Of a stretch of DNA of 17,322 nucleotides, positions 7,563 to 15,081 are shown piece after piece; position 1 is the stretch's first letter, and each line of letters starts with the position of its first letter. The position numbers and the translations under genes are program-made. The stretch spans positions 1 through 17,322 of the forward strand of contig DBTN01000034.1 in assembly GCA_002307065.1 (NCBI GenBank). The letters are read 5' to 3'. The notes under the pieces were generated by a model. It worked only from the letters and a program-made list of their open reading frames with translations. It made no database searches and had not been told where the DNA came from. This stretch comes from Akkermansiaceae bacterium UBA1315. GTDB taxonomy: Bacteria; Verrucomicrobiota; Verrucomicrobiia; Verrucomicrobiales; Akkermansiaceae.

Positions 7563-8576
7563 ATGACCCATGCCAAAAACATGTCCAACGTAACACAAGA
7601 TCCCCGGGACTCGGGAGACAATCGACGCCGCCGCTCACGCGGAGGCCAAAATCGCCGTAACAACAATCAAGACCGCCGTGGTGGTGAGCGTGGTTCCGGC
7701 CAAGGGGGCGGACGCCAGCAAGGCCGCAACCCTCAAGGCCAAGGCCGCTCCGAGGAATTTCGCCCTCAAGGCGGCGGCAGCCGTCCGGCTCGCAAGTATT
7801 CCGCTCCGAAGCTGACGCTTTGGCAGAAAATCCTCAAAGCGGTCGGCCTCTACAAGGAACCGGTTCGTCCGGCCCGTCCTGAGCGGAAAGCAGACCCCGC
7901 AAAACCGGCGGCCGAAGCCCGTGTCAAATCGAACACTCGCAACGCCCGCACTCAGGAAAAAGATGCCGCTCCTCAAGGGCAAGGCAAAGCACGCCGTGAA
8001 GGCAATCGCGAGCGGAACACCCGTGGCGGTGACCGCGACAGTGTGGAATCGGCCCGCGTTTACGTTGGTAACCTTTCTTACGACGTCAGCGAAAGTGATC
8101 TTCAGGATCTCTTCAAAGGCATCGGTGGAGTGCGCAATGTGGAAATCGTTTACAACCGCAGCACCCATCGCTCGAAAGGCTACGGCTTTGTGGAAATGCT
8201 TCACATTGACGAAGCAAAGCGTTCCGTGGAAGTTCTGCACGATCAACCGTTCATGGGACGTAAGCTGACCGTTTCCGGTGCCAAATCCAAAGGCCAAGAC
8301 GAGCGCGAGGACAAAGAAGATCGTCCGGAGCGCAAGCCACGTCCGGTTCAAGTTGCCGTAGCTCCGGCCGCAGTCGCCCCGGTCGCCGCACCGGTTGAAA
8401 CCGTTACGAATCTCGCAGAGCCTTACGCTCAAGAAGTCGTCGCAGCGGTCGAGAACGTCGAAGCCGTGGGTGCGCCACCGGTGATCGTCGAAGCCGTCGA
8501 GCACCATGTGGCCGATGCGGTTGAAGGTGATTTCACTCCTTCCGAGTCGGTTGAGAAAAAAGACGAGATCGCCTGA
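7563..8576 (+). CDS. RNA-binding protein with one RRM and RGG-like arm
   Basis: The 337-residue product has three parts. Residues ~15-90 are a disordered, Arg/Gly/Gln-rich arm (for example RRRRSRGGQNRRNNN) that resembles eukaryotic RGG boxes. A short conserved-looking patch KLTLWQKILKAVGLYK lies near residues 80-100. The RRM spans about 164-243, with RNP2 VYVGNL (166-171) and RNP1 KGYGFVEM (205-212), so single-stranded RNA binding is well supported. The tail (about 260-337) is Ala/Val/Glu-rich and low in complexity. Bacterial RRM proteins are known in cyanobacteria and other phyla, where several are cold-regulated. The target here is unknown. Start options are the ATG at 7563 or at 7581. It stands alone, with a long leader and its own terminator. 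Confidence 0.9.
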   Translation: MTHAKNMSNVTQDPRDSGDNRRRRSRGGQNRRNNNQDRRGGERGSGQGGGRQQGRNPQGQGRSEEFRPQGGGSRPARKYSAPKLTLWQKILKAVGLYKEPVRPARPERKADPAKPAAEARVKSNTRNARTQEKDAAPQGQGKARREGNRERNTRGGDRDSVESARVYVGNLSYDVSESDLQDLFKGIGGVRNVEIVYNRSTHRSKGYGFVEMLHIDEAKRSVEVLHDQPFMGRKLTVSGAKSKGQDEREDKEDRPERKPRPVQVAVAPAAVAPVAAPVETVTNLAEPYAQEVVAAVENVEAVGAPPVIVEAVEHHVADAVEGDFTPSESVEKKDEIA

Positions 8577-8598
8577 TCCCGGATTTTGAAAATTTCAG

Positions 8599-8632
8599 CC
8601 CCGTCCGGATTTCGTCCGCGACGGGGTTTTTT
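8599..8632 (+). terminator. Intrinsic terminator of the RRM gene
   Basis: The arms CCCCGTC (8599-8605) and GACGGGG (8620-8626) form a 7-bp stem, extended inside by CGGA/TCCG after a single bulged C. The stem is followed by six T residues (8627-8632). It begins 22 nt after the RRM stop. The reverse direction has no useful T-run, so it serves mainly the plus strand. Confidence 0.9.
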
Positions 8633-8646
8633 GTTTGTTCGTCGGT

Positions 8647-9084
8647 TTATAATCCGCTTTGGCGGATCAGCTCGCGAAGTTGGATCTGGAATTCAACGAT
8701 GTCTTCCTGGCTCGGCGAGTACCCTGGAGTGTCTGGATCGAGACCTGGGCGACCGGTTTGATCGAGCATCCAAATCGCCGTCTCGCCATCGCTGAAGGTC
8801 ACTTTTCCACTGACCAAAGAACCGGGCAGCGCCAGATGGTCCATGGTTGCGTGAACCTTTCCCGGGGCGACCGGTTTTTCCGGCTCGGCGACTGGCTCGG
8901 CCTTTGGCTCTTCCTTGAGTTCCAAACCCAGATCCAGAACCAAAAAACGAGTGTCCATGTAGGTGATGCTCAGGCTGAACTCGTCTTTCAACCGGCGTTG
9001 CAAATCGGACATCGTGGCTCCTTCGGCAGCCCAACGGCTGAGGGCGTCTTTTTGTTCGGGAGAAAGTTTGCTGGCGCTGGACAT
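8647..9084 (-). CDS. Conserved-looking hypothetical protein (145 aa)
   Basis: I do not recognise the family with certainty. From the ATG at 9084 the product is 145 residues; an upstream Met at 9126 adds a weak 14-residue tail. Residues ~5-55 (LSPEQKDALSRWAAEGATMSDLQRRLKDEF) look like a small helical, HTH-like domain. A Pro/Glu/Ala linker (KAEPVAEPEKPVAPGK) follows. The C-terminal ~65 residues start with a beta-hairpin-like motif GSLVSGKVTFSDGETAIWML and end with a helix (SQEDIVEFQIQLRELI). There is no signal peptide or membrane segment, so it is likely cytosolic. It is convergent with the RRM gene and runs in the same direction as the AP2-like gene 51 nt upstream. The two may be co-transcribed. 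Confidence 0.75.
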   Translation of the reverse strand: MSSASKLSPEQKDALSRWAAEGATMSDLQRRLKDEFSLSITYMDTRFLVLDLGLELKEEPKAEPVAEPEKPVAPGKVHATMDHLALPGSLVSGKVTFSDGETAIWMLDQTGRPGLDPDTPGYSPSQEDIVEFQIQLRELIRQSGL

Positions 9085-9135
9085 GGACCTGTTGTGGCGG
9101 GTTGGGATCGCTAGGCCAAGCCTCAAGAATGGGAA

Positions 9136-9564
9136 TCAACTGCCGGTCGCTTCACGCCGGGCGCGCACTGCCAATCGGAACGCCTGTCGCTCGCCATAAC
9201 GTTTGACTGAAAAGCGGATGCTGCGTCGTTCGCCACCGCCGGGAGACCAGGTCGCCTGCCAAAAATAGTAAATCGCGCCACCCGGTCCGGGGATGGTGAC
9301 TTTGGAAACACCGACCACTCCTGAAGAATTTCGTGCCGACGGTGAGCAAACCCGAGCAGCGGCGTTTTCGGTGAATTGCTTCAAAATCGCGTCCCGCCAG
9401 TTCTTTGCGGCTTCAAAGGATCCTTCGGGGCCGCCATGGCCTCGATCGGCGAAATATTTTCCATATTTTACGCCGCGCCGTTGTAAGCGGACCTGCCAGC
9501 CGAAGGTGCTGTTTTCAGCCCGTTCCATGCGCGTAATCGCGAAATTTTCCGTTTCTTGTCCCAT
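9136..9564 (-). CDS. Tandem AP2-like DNA-binding-type protein
   Basis: The 142-residue product contains two segments that each look like the three-strand-plus-helix AP2/ERF-type fold. Repeat 1 (about 20-62) reads GWQVRLQRRGVKYGKYFAD, then FEAAKNWRDAIL as the closing helix. Repeat 2 (about 82-136) starts GVVGVSKV, has a W at 102 in the typical strand (YFWQATW), and ends with a helix (ERQAFRLAVRAR). In bacteria and phages AP2 domains are usually linked to HNH homing endonucleases or phage proteins; here there is no nuclease domain, which suggests a stand-alone DNA-binding protein. The match is by eye and the second repeat is better than the first. It is divergent from recQ across 104 nt, so a link to its control is possible but untested. 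Confidence 0.72.
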   Translation of the reverse strand: MGQETENFAITRMERAENSTFGWQVRLQRRGVKYGKYFADRGHGGPEGSFEAAKNWRDAILKQFTENAAARVCSPSARNSSGVVGVSKVTIPGPGGAIYYFWQATWSPGGGERRSIRFSVKRYGERQAFRLAVRARREATGS

Positions 9565-9668
9565 GACTCCATGAAAAACTTCGAGCGGGCGGACTGAAAG
9601 TCAACCGACTTTGCCACCGGTTTTCGACTTGCTCTTGCTTGAGGATCGCATCGCGGGAAAGCTAGGTC

Positions 9669-11570
9669 GTGCTGGAAACGCTCCGCGATTATTTTGGATT
9701 CGAAACGCTCCGCGATGGACAGGAACCGGTCATTCGGGCCCTGTTAGAAGGACGCTCGGCCCTCGCGGTGTTTCCGACCGGCGGAGGAAAATCTCTCTGT
9801 TATCAACTTCCGGCGCTGATGTTGGATGGGCTGACACTCGTGATTTCGCCGCTGATCGCGCTGATGAAAGATCAGGTGGACGCGCTCACCGTGAAAGGGA
9901 TTGCCGCGGCGAGGCTCGACTCGACCTTGGATGCGGAAGAGGTGAGGAAAGTGTACGATCAACTTTCCCGAGGGACGCTGAAATTGCTGTATATCGCTCC
10001 GGAAAGGCTGGCGAACGAGGCGTTTCGAAAACGTCTGAAAATGCTGCCGATCGAATTGGTGGCCATTGATGAAGCTCATTGCATTTCCGAATGGGGGCAT
10101 AACTTTCGGCCGGATTATCTCAAACTTGCGAAGATATGTCGTTCCTTAAAAATTCCACGGGTTTTGGCTCTGACGGCCACGGCGACGCCGAAGGTTTCAC
10201 GTGAAATCCGAAAACATTTCCGGATCGCGGCGGCGGATCACATTCAACTGAGCTTTCATCGCCCGAATCTCGACCTCCGTGTGACCCCGTGCGACGCCGG
10301 TGACCGAAAGCGGATTCTGTTAGACCGGCTGCGCGAGGTGGACGGGGCGGCGGTGGTTTATGTGACGCGACAGGAGACGGCCGAGGAAATTTCCACCTAT
10401 CTTGCGAAAAATGGGATTTCCTCGCGAGCATATCACGCGGGCCTGCCTGCGGAATTCCGGGCGGACGCACAAGCAGGCTTCATGGCGGGTGATACCCGGG
10501 TGATTGTGGCGACGATCGCGTTCGGGATGGGAATCGATAAAGCGAACATTCGCGGCGTTTATCATTACAACCTCCCGAAAAGTCTGGAAAATCATACGCA
10601 GGAAATCGGTCGCGCGGGGCGCGATGGAAAACCGGCGATCTGTGAGCTGCTCGCTTGCTCGGACGATCTCACGGTGTTGGAAAATTTTATCTACGCTGAC
10701 ACGCCGTCGCCAAAAGCATTGGTCAATCTTATCGACCGGGTCCTGCGAGTCGGAGAGGTGTTTGATGTTTCGCCGTATGATTTATCGATCACTTGTGATA
10801 TCCGGCCCATGGTCATTTCCACGCTGATGACGTATCTGGAAATCGACGGAATCCTCGAAGCGACCGGTGTTTTTTATGCGACCTATCGGGCTCGATTGCT
10901 GAGAACGAAGGATCAGATTCTCGCTGGCCGATCGACATCCGAACGGAAATTCATCGAGCGCCTGTTGGACCAGGGGGAAATGAAACGCTGGTGGTTGTAT
11001 TTTTATCCGTCGAAGCTCGCGGAACAGTTCAGCGTTTCGCGTGAAAAAGTGGTTTCTGCGATCAGCGGCATGGAAGCCGCAGGAGATATCATTCTGGAAG
11101 TCTCCGGGGTGAGACAAGGCTACAAGATCAAGAAAGATCCTGGAGATCTGAAAGTTCTGACCGATCGCCTGACGGATCTGTTTCAGCAACGCGAACTCGC
11201 GGATCTGGCTCGCCTCAAACAGGTGCTGAATTTAACGTCGCACCGCGGGTGTTTAACGGCGTATCTGACCAAACATTTCGGCGAAACGCTTTCCGAACCC
11301 TGTGGTCATTGCGATCGATGCCGAGGGGTTTTGGCGAAACCGGTTCGGCGTTCGAAATCACGGTCTGCGAGTTTGGAAGAGCGGATCGCCGTGCGAAATC
11401 TGGTCGATGAGCGCCACGCCGCGCTCTCCACGCCGCGTCAGTTGGCGCGGTTTCTTTGCGGGCTTCCGAGTCCGGCCGCGACCCGGGCACGATTGAGCAA
11501 ACACGATGCGTTCGGACTTTTGTCCGATCTGCCGTTTGCTGACGTTCTGGTGATCGCCGAATCGGCGTGA
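9669..11570 (+). CDS. recQ: RecQ-family ATP-dependent DNA helicase
   Basis: The 633-residue product unwinds DNA 3'-5' in repair and recombination. The helicase core shows motif I TGGGKS (37-42), DEAH (134-137), TATAT-type motif III (169-172) and motif VI QEIGRAGRDG (311-320). A zinc-binding set C528, C545, C548, C551 has the spacing of E. coli RecQ (17, 3, 3). It lies at 528-551, after ~180 residues that hold a winged-helix-like region, whereas in E. coli the zinc module follows the core directly. The C-terminus (STPRQLARFLCGLPSPAATRARL) is not a standard HRDC domain; I recall similar tails in other bacterial RecQ-like proteins. The GTG start at 9669 matches the family N-terminus. The gene is convergent with thrC, with only 8 nt between stops. 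Confidence 0.95.
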   Translation: MLETLRDYFGFETLRDGQEPVIRALLEGRSALAVFPTGGGKSLCYQLPALMLDGLTLVISPLIALMKDQVDALTVKGIAAARLDSTLDAEEVRKVYDQLSRGTLKLLYIAPERLANEAFRKRLKMLPIELVAIDEAHCISEWGHNFRPDYLKLAKICRSLKIPRVLALTATATPKVSREIRKHFRIAAADHIQLSFHRPNLDLRVTPCDAGDRKRILLDRLREVDGAAVVYVTRQETAEEISTYLAKNGISSRAYHAGLPAEFRADAQAGFMAGDTRVIVATIAFGMGIDKANIRGVYHYNLPKSLENHTQEIGRAGRDGKPAICELLACSDDLTVLENFIYADTPSPKALVNLIDRVLRVGEVFDVSPYDLSITCDIRPMVISTLMTYLEIDGILEATGVFYATYRARLLRTKDQILAGRSTSERKFIERLLDQGEMKRWWLYFYPSKLAEQFSVSREKVVSAISGMEAAGDIILEVSGVRQGYKIKKDPGDLKVLTDRLTDLFQQRELADLARLKQVLNLTSHRGCLTAYLTKHFGETLSEPCGHCDRCRGVLAKPVRRSKSRSASLEERIAVRNLVDERHAALSTPRQLARFLCGLPSPAATRARLSKHDAFGLLSDLPFADVLVIAESA

Positions 11571-11578
11571 GCGTCCCT

Positions 11579-12877
11579 TCAGAGGCTGCGAAGCCAGTCG
11601 TGGAATTTCGCGGGGTCGTTCGGGAAGCTGATGGCAACTTTTTCGCGATCCGCAAGAACCGCCAGGCGTTCCGGGATCTCGATCGCATCCTGGCCGAGTT
11701 CCGCGTCGATGACGTCGAGGAATTTCGAAGGGTGGGCGGTCTCAAGCGAAATGGTCGCCGAACCGGGGTGGGACGCGCGCCATTTGCGCGCAGCGAGCCA
11801 AGCGACCGCGCCGTGGGGGTCGATGACGTAGCCGTGAACGGATTTCACTTCGCGGATCGCGGCGCGCGTTTCCTCGTCGCTGAAGGCCATGCCGGAGATT
11901 TTTCCCCGCATGTCGGCCCACGAATTTTTGAACAGCGACTGCATGCGGACGAAGTTCGAGGGCGAGCCGACGTCCATCGCGTTGGAAATCGTGGTGACGC
12001 TTGGGCGGGGGGCGTATTCACCGGAAAGGAGATAAGCTGGGACGACGTCGTTGCGATTCGTCGCTGCGATGAAATGATCCACGGGCAGTCCGAGCCGAGC
12101 GGCGAGCAAACCGGCGGTGAGGTTGCCGAAATTTCCGGAAGGTACGACAAAGACCGGAGCGACGTTCTCCGGAAGTTGGCGAGCACTATGGATGTAGTAG
12201 AAACTTTGCGGGACCAACCGGGCGAGATTGATCGAGTTCGCGGAAGTGAGATTGAGCGTTTCGGAGAGTTCTTGGTCCAGAAACGCGGATTTCACCAGCG
12301 CTTGGCAATCGTCGAACGAGCCGTCGATTTCCAAGGCCTTGATATTTCCGCCGAGTGCGGTGAGCTGTTTTTCCTGAAGACCGGAGACTTTTCCTTTCGG
12401 GTAAAGGATGATGACGCGAGTGCCTGGCACGTTAAGGAACGCGGAAGCGACGGCGCCGCCGGTGTCACCGGAAGTCGCCACCAGAACCGTAAGCTCACGA
12501 TCTTCGTCGCGCGTCAACCAAGCCATCAACCGGGCCATGAAACGGGCACCAAAATCTTTAAAGGCCAATGTCGGACCGTGGAAAAGCTCAAGAATGTGAT
12601 CACCGGGCGCGAGGGTCACCAGCGGCGCGTCGAAGGCGACGGTGCCGTTGACAATTTCGCGAAGCGCGTCTTCTGGAACGTCCTCGCCAAAAAAGGCGTT
12701 GGCGACTTCGAAGCCGATTTCTTGAAAGCTCAGCTCGCGGTGGTTTTTCCAAAAGTCATCGCCGAGCACCGGCAGCGTGTCCGGCATGTAAAGGCCATTG
12801 TCCGGTGGGAGTGAACGAAGGATCGCTTCTTTCAGCTCGACGCGATGAGCCGGGTTGTTGGTGGAATGGTAAAGCAC
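11579..12877 (-). CDS. thrC: Threonine synthase
   Basis: This PLP enzyme converts O-phosphohomoserine to threonine, the last step of the pathway. The product has 432 residues, close to E. coli ThrC. The cofactor segment HGPTLAFKDFG (100-110) supplies Lys107, which forms the Schiff base with PLP. The phosphate/PLP-binding segment ATSGDTGGA and the SANSINLARLVPQ block are classic. The N-terminus MLYHSTNNP matches the family, which supports the ATG at 12877. thrB lies 123 bp upstream on the same strand, so the two likely form a thrB-thrC unit, although the gap is long enough to hold a second promoter. The stop is 8 nt from that of the convergent recQ. Confidence 0.97.
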   Translation of the reverse strand: MLYHSTNNPAHRVELKEAILRSLPPDNGLYMPDTLPVLGDDFWKNHRELSFQEIGFEVANAFFGEDVPEDALREIVNGTVAFDAPLVTLAPGDHILELFHGPTLAFKDFGARFMARLMAWLTRDEDRELTVLVATSGDTGGAVASAFLNVPGTRVIILYPKGKVSGLQEKQLTALGGNIKALEIDGSFDDCQALVKSAFLDQELSETLNLTSANSINLARLVPQSFYYIHSARQLPENVAPVFVVPSGNFGNLTAGLLAARLGLPVDHFIAATNRNDVVPAYLLSGEYAPRPSVTTISNAMDVGSPSNFVRMQSLFKNSWADMRGKISGMAFSDEETRAAIREVKSVHGYVIDPHGAVAWLAARKWRASHPGSATISLETAHPSKFLDVIDAELGQDAIEIPERLAVLADREKVAISFPNDPAKFHDWLRSL

Positions 12878-13000
12878 GTTAGAATGATTGGAGATTTAGA
12901 GGCGCTTCCTTTAGCATCCCGCGCGACCACGACATTGAATTTTCGCTGCGTCGGTAGGCAGATTTTAACCGGAATGAGGTCGAGAGCCAGCGGAAACCGG

Positions 13001-13945
13001 TCAGCCTTGGATCACATGCACGCCTTTGGTGTTGATGCGTGAGACGTACGTTTGATTGGTGAGCGGGACGGCCGAGAAGACTTTGGAGATCGCTGCGGCG
13101 ACTTTGACGGCGATTTCTTCCCCTTCGCAGAGGGCGAAGACGCTCGGGCCGGCACCGGAAATGGAGAAGCCTAAAGCCCCTGCGGAAAGGGCGGCGCGTT
13201 TGGCTTTGTAGAAATCCGGGATCAGCTTTTGACGGCGTGGCTCGGCGATCACGTCGTGGATCGAACGGGAAATGAGGCCGTAATCCTCTTGGATCAGTCC
13301 GCAGAGGAGTCCGCCGAGATTGCCGATTTGTTGGGTGGCGTTTTCGAGCGGGATCTCTTTCGGGAGGATTTCGCGGGCAACTTTGGTCAAGATTTCGATG
13401 TCGGGATGAACGACGGCCGCCCAGAGGTTTTTGGGAGCCGGAAGTTGCGCGACGTCGAGCTCGACATTTGATCGGATGAAAACGATGCCGCCGAGCAGGC
13501 AGGGGGCGACGTTATCGGCGTGCCATGCACCGTCAGCAAAAGCTTCACCCGCCATCGTGAAGGGCAGGAGCTGTTTGCGACTGAGAGGCTCGCCGATCAG
13601 TTTGTTGACGGCGTAGGCGCCGGCGACTGCGGAGGCCGCGGACGATCCGAGACCGGAACCGAATGGCATCTTTTTATGAATTTCCATTTCGATGCCGCGG
13701 TCCATCATGCCGAGGTGTTTCAACAGATCGAGGGCGGCGACGCCGGCGGTGTTTTGTGCCGGATTTTTGGGAAGTTTTCCATTATCCCCGGTGATTTTGG
13801 TGATGTGAAGACCCGGTTTTTCGGAATGGCGGACGACAACCTCATCGCCAGGAGCGTCGATGGCAAAGCCGAGGACGTCGTAGCCGCACGCGACATTGGC
13901 GACGGTGGCGGGGGCGAAAACGCGGATTTCAGAGGAATTGGACAT
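13001..13945 (-). CDS. thrB: Homoserine kinase (GHMP family)
   Basis: The enzyme makes O-phosphohomoserine, the substrate of ThrC encoded next to it. From the ATG at 13945 the product is 314 residues, the normal length. The N-terminus IRVFAPATVANVACGYDVLGFA is typical of ThrB. The GHMP phosphate loop PFGSGLGSSAASA (94-106) is intact, and the C-terminal GHMP motif SISGAGPSVFAL is present. A frame opens upstream to 14077, but those 44 residues come from repeat-like intergenic DNA and are unlikely to be translated. No clear Shine-Dalgarno precedes the start; a T-run lies immediately upstream. thrC follows 123 bp downstream, giving a two-gene threonine unit; no hom or lysC is in view. Confidence 0.96.
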   Translation of the reverse strand: MSNSSEIRVFAPATVANVACGYDVLGFAIDAPGDEVVVRHSEKPGLHITKITGDNGKLPKNPAQNTAGVAALDLLKHLGMMDRGIEMEIHKKMPFGSGLGSSAASAVAGAYAVNKLIGEPLSRKQLLPFTMAGEAFADGAWHADNVAPCLLGGIVFIRSNVELDVAQLPAPKNLWAAVVHPDIEILTKVAREILPKEIPLENATQQIGNLGGLLCGLIQEDYGLISRSIHDVIAEPRRQKLIPDFYKAKRAALSAGALGFSISGAGPSVFALCEGEEIAVKVAAAISKVFSAVPLTNQTYVSRINTKGVHVIQG

Positions 13946-14047
13946 GAGAAAAAAAGCGGGAAAGCCTGAATCGGGAGACCCCCGGTTGGCGGGGGCGGAG
14001 TCTTGACCGGTCTGTGGACGACTTTCAAGTCCGGAGAAAGCAAGAAA

Positions 14048-14089
14048 ATGCAACATCGGACATTGAACGCCCAACATCGAACCTCGAAC
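14048..14089 (-). repeat. Imperfect 21-nt direct repeat, two units
   Basis: Two adjacent 21-nt units (14069-14089 and 14048-14068) match at about 15 of 21 positions on the minus strand. Both carry the core CGATGTTG. Translated on the minus strand it reads FEVRCWAFNVRCC, the pattern of a family of short interspersed repeats known from Verrucomicrobia, Lentisphaerae and Planctomycetes. It lies between the rlpA stop and the thrB start, about 100 bp upstream of thrB. No function can be assigned. Confidence 0.65.
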
Positions 14090-14119
14090 GAATGCATTGA
14101 GCCGCGTGGCTCGAAGATT

Positions 14120-14635
14120 TTAAAAGAACCAACCGGTTTTGGACTTTCGGCGATAGGAGCCGTCGCCGACGGAAAGGACTTCGAGGCGGGTGCGGGCGAT
14201 TCCTTGATCGTAGAAGCCGAGCTTTTTGGCGGCGCGTGGGGTGACGTCGAGATGGCGACCCGCGATGAAGGGGCCGCGATCATTGAGACGAATTTTGACG
14301 GATTTTCCGTTTTCGAGATTCGTCACTTTGATCAAAGCGGGCAGGGGGAGGGTTTTGTGGGCACCGGTGAGGTGCCAGGGATAGACTTTTTCGCCCAGCG
14401 AGGTGTTCCCGCGAATGAGGCCGAAAAATTTCGATTCATTATACCAAGAGCACCGACCGGTTTCGGTGTATCCGAGGGCCTGATCGACGCTGAGCGGATG
14501 GTAAGTTTGCCCGCGAACGGTGTAGGACCGTGTCTGGTAACCTTCGTAGCCGCCGGGGCGGGAAACGCAGGAGGAGAAGAGCGAAAGAGCAGTTCCGAGG
14601 AGAAAAAACCGAATGACTGAAAAGGGAAGCGTCAC
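14120..14635 (-). CDS. rlpA: RlpA-like lipoprotein (double-psi beta-barrel)
   Basis: The 171-residue product has a lipoprotein signal (hydrophobic FLLGTALSLF, lipobox LFSSC, Cys23), so it should be anchored in the outer membrane. The barrel domain (about 58-155) is RlpA-like: RCSWY at 61-65, LTGAHKTLPLP (89-99), VTNLENGKSV (104-113) and RLNDRGPF (116-123). RlpA proteins are septal lytic transglycosylases acting on denuded glycan strands. The usual GExxD active-site pair is altered: Glu82 is kept, but the aligned Asp appears as Tyr85 (GEKVY). Asp119 is kept. There is no SPOR domain, unlike E. coli and Pseudomonas RlpA. The start is a GTG at 14635, since no ATG gives a proper signal peptide. 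It is probably transcribed with the HU gene upstream. Confidence 0.9.
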   Translation of the reverse strand: MTLPFSVIRFFLLGTALSLFSSCVSRPGGYEGYQTRSYTVRGQTYHPLSVDQALGYTETGRCSWYNESKFFGLIRGNTSLGEKVYPWHLTGAHKTLPLPALIKVTNLENGKSVKIRLNDRGPFIAGRHLDVTPRAAKKLGFYDQGIARTRLEVLSVGDGSYRRKSKTGWFF

Positions 14636-14671
14636 GGTTTTTGAAACTGCTATCGATTCGCTGAAGGGGTT

Positions 14672-15001
14672 TTATTTGCGCTCGCGAATGACCTGAAGGG
14701 TGGTGGCGACTTTTTCCTTCATTTCTTTACCCGGTTTGAATTTGACCGCAGCGCGGGCAGGGATCGGGACGTCCTTGCTTGGATCTTTTGGGTTGCGACC
14801 GATTTTCGCCTTCATCTCACGTACCTGGAAGGCACCGAAATTCCGCATGACTACGGTGTCGCCGTGGGCGAGGGATTCCGTGATTTCGTCGATGAGGGTT
14901 TGAACGACCTCAAAGACGTTTTGCTGAGTGACTTCGATGCCCTTGGCGCCAAGTTGATCGGTGATTTTAATGACGAGTTCTCGCTTTGTGATTGTGGCCA
15001 T
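14672..15001 (-). CDS. HU/IHF-family DNA-binding protein
   Basis: The 109-residue product belongs to the histone-like HU/IHF family, which bends DNA in the nucleoid. The N-terminal helices contain TKRELVIKITDQLG (5-18), then a long helix to about residue 46. The core strands include VVMRNFGAFQV (50-60), and the beta-arm signature GRNPKDPSKDVPIPA (68-82) holds the Pro (71) that wedges into DNA. The C-terminal FKPGKEMKEKV (88-98) is typical. A tail of about ten residues (TLQVIRERK) goes beyond the usual ~90-100. HU and IHF subunits cannot be told apart here. The gene lies between rnhC (upstream) and rlpA (downstream) on the same strand; the 80-bp gap before its start could hold a promoter. Confidence 0.95.
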   Translation of the reverse strand: MATITKRELVIKITDQLGAKGIEVTQQNVFEVVQTLIDEITESLAHGDTVVMRNFGAFQVREMKAKIGRNPKDPSKDVPIPARAAVKFKPGKEMKEKVATTLQVIRERK

Positions 15002-15081
15002 GGGACTTGTAAGGGGTGGAGTAGTTAGGATACGCGGGGAGTTCAGACCATAAAATGGATCTTTTGTCCCGCAAAAATCGA

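Noticed and set aside
7635..8507. A 290-codon minus-strand frame opposite the RRM gene
   Set aside because: It is a shadow; the RRM and its terminator fix the coding strand as plus.
11567..12814. A long plus-strand frame (415 codons) opposite thrC
   Set aside because: It is a shadow of the high-GC thrC coding sequence; thrC shows all family motifs and the shadow shows none.
13946..13995. Possible threonine attenuator before thrB: a CCCCCG/CGGGGG hairpin (13979-13995) and a T-run next to the start
   Set aside because: The hairpin and the T-run are about 23 nt apart and no short Thr-rich leader peptide was found, so the required parts do not line up.
13946..14077. An N-terminal extension of thrB by 44 codons
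   Set aside because: These codons come from repeat and spacer DNA, and MSNSSEIRVFAPATVANV is the typical ThrB start.
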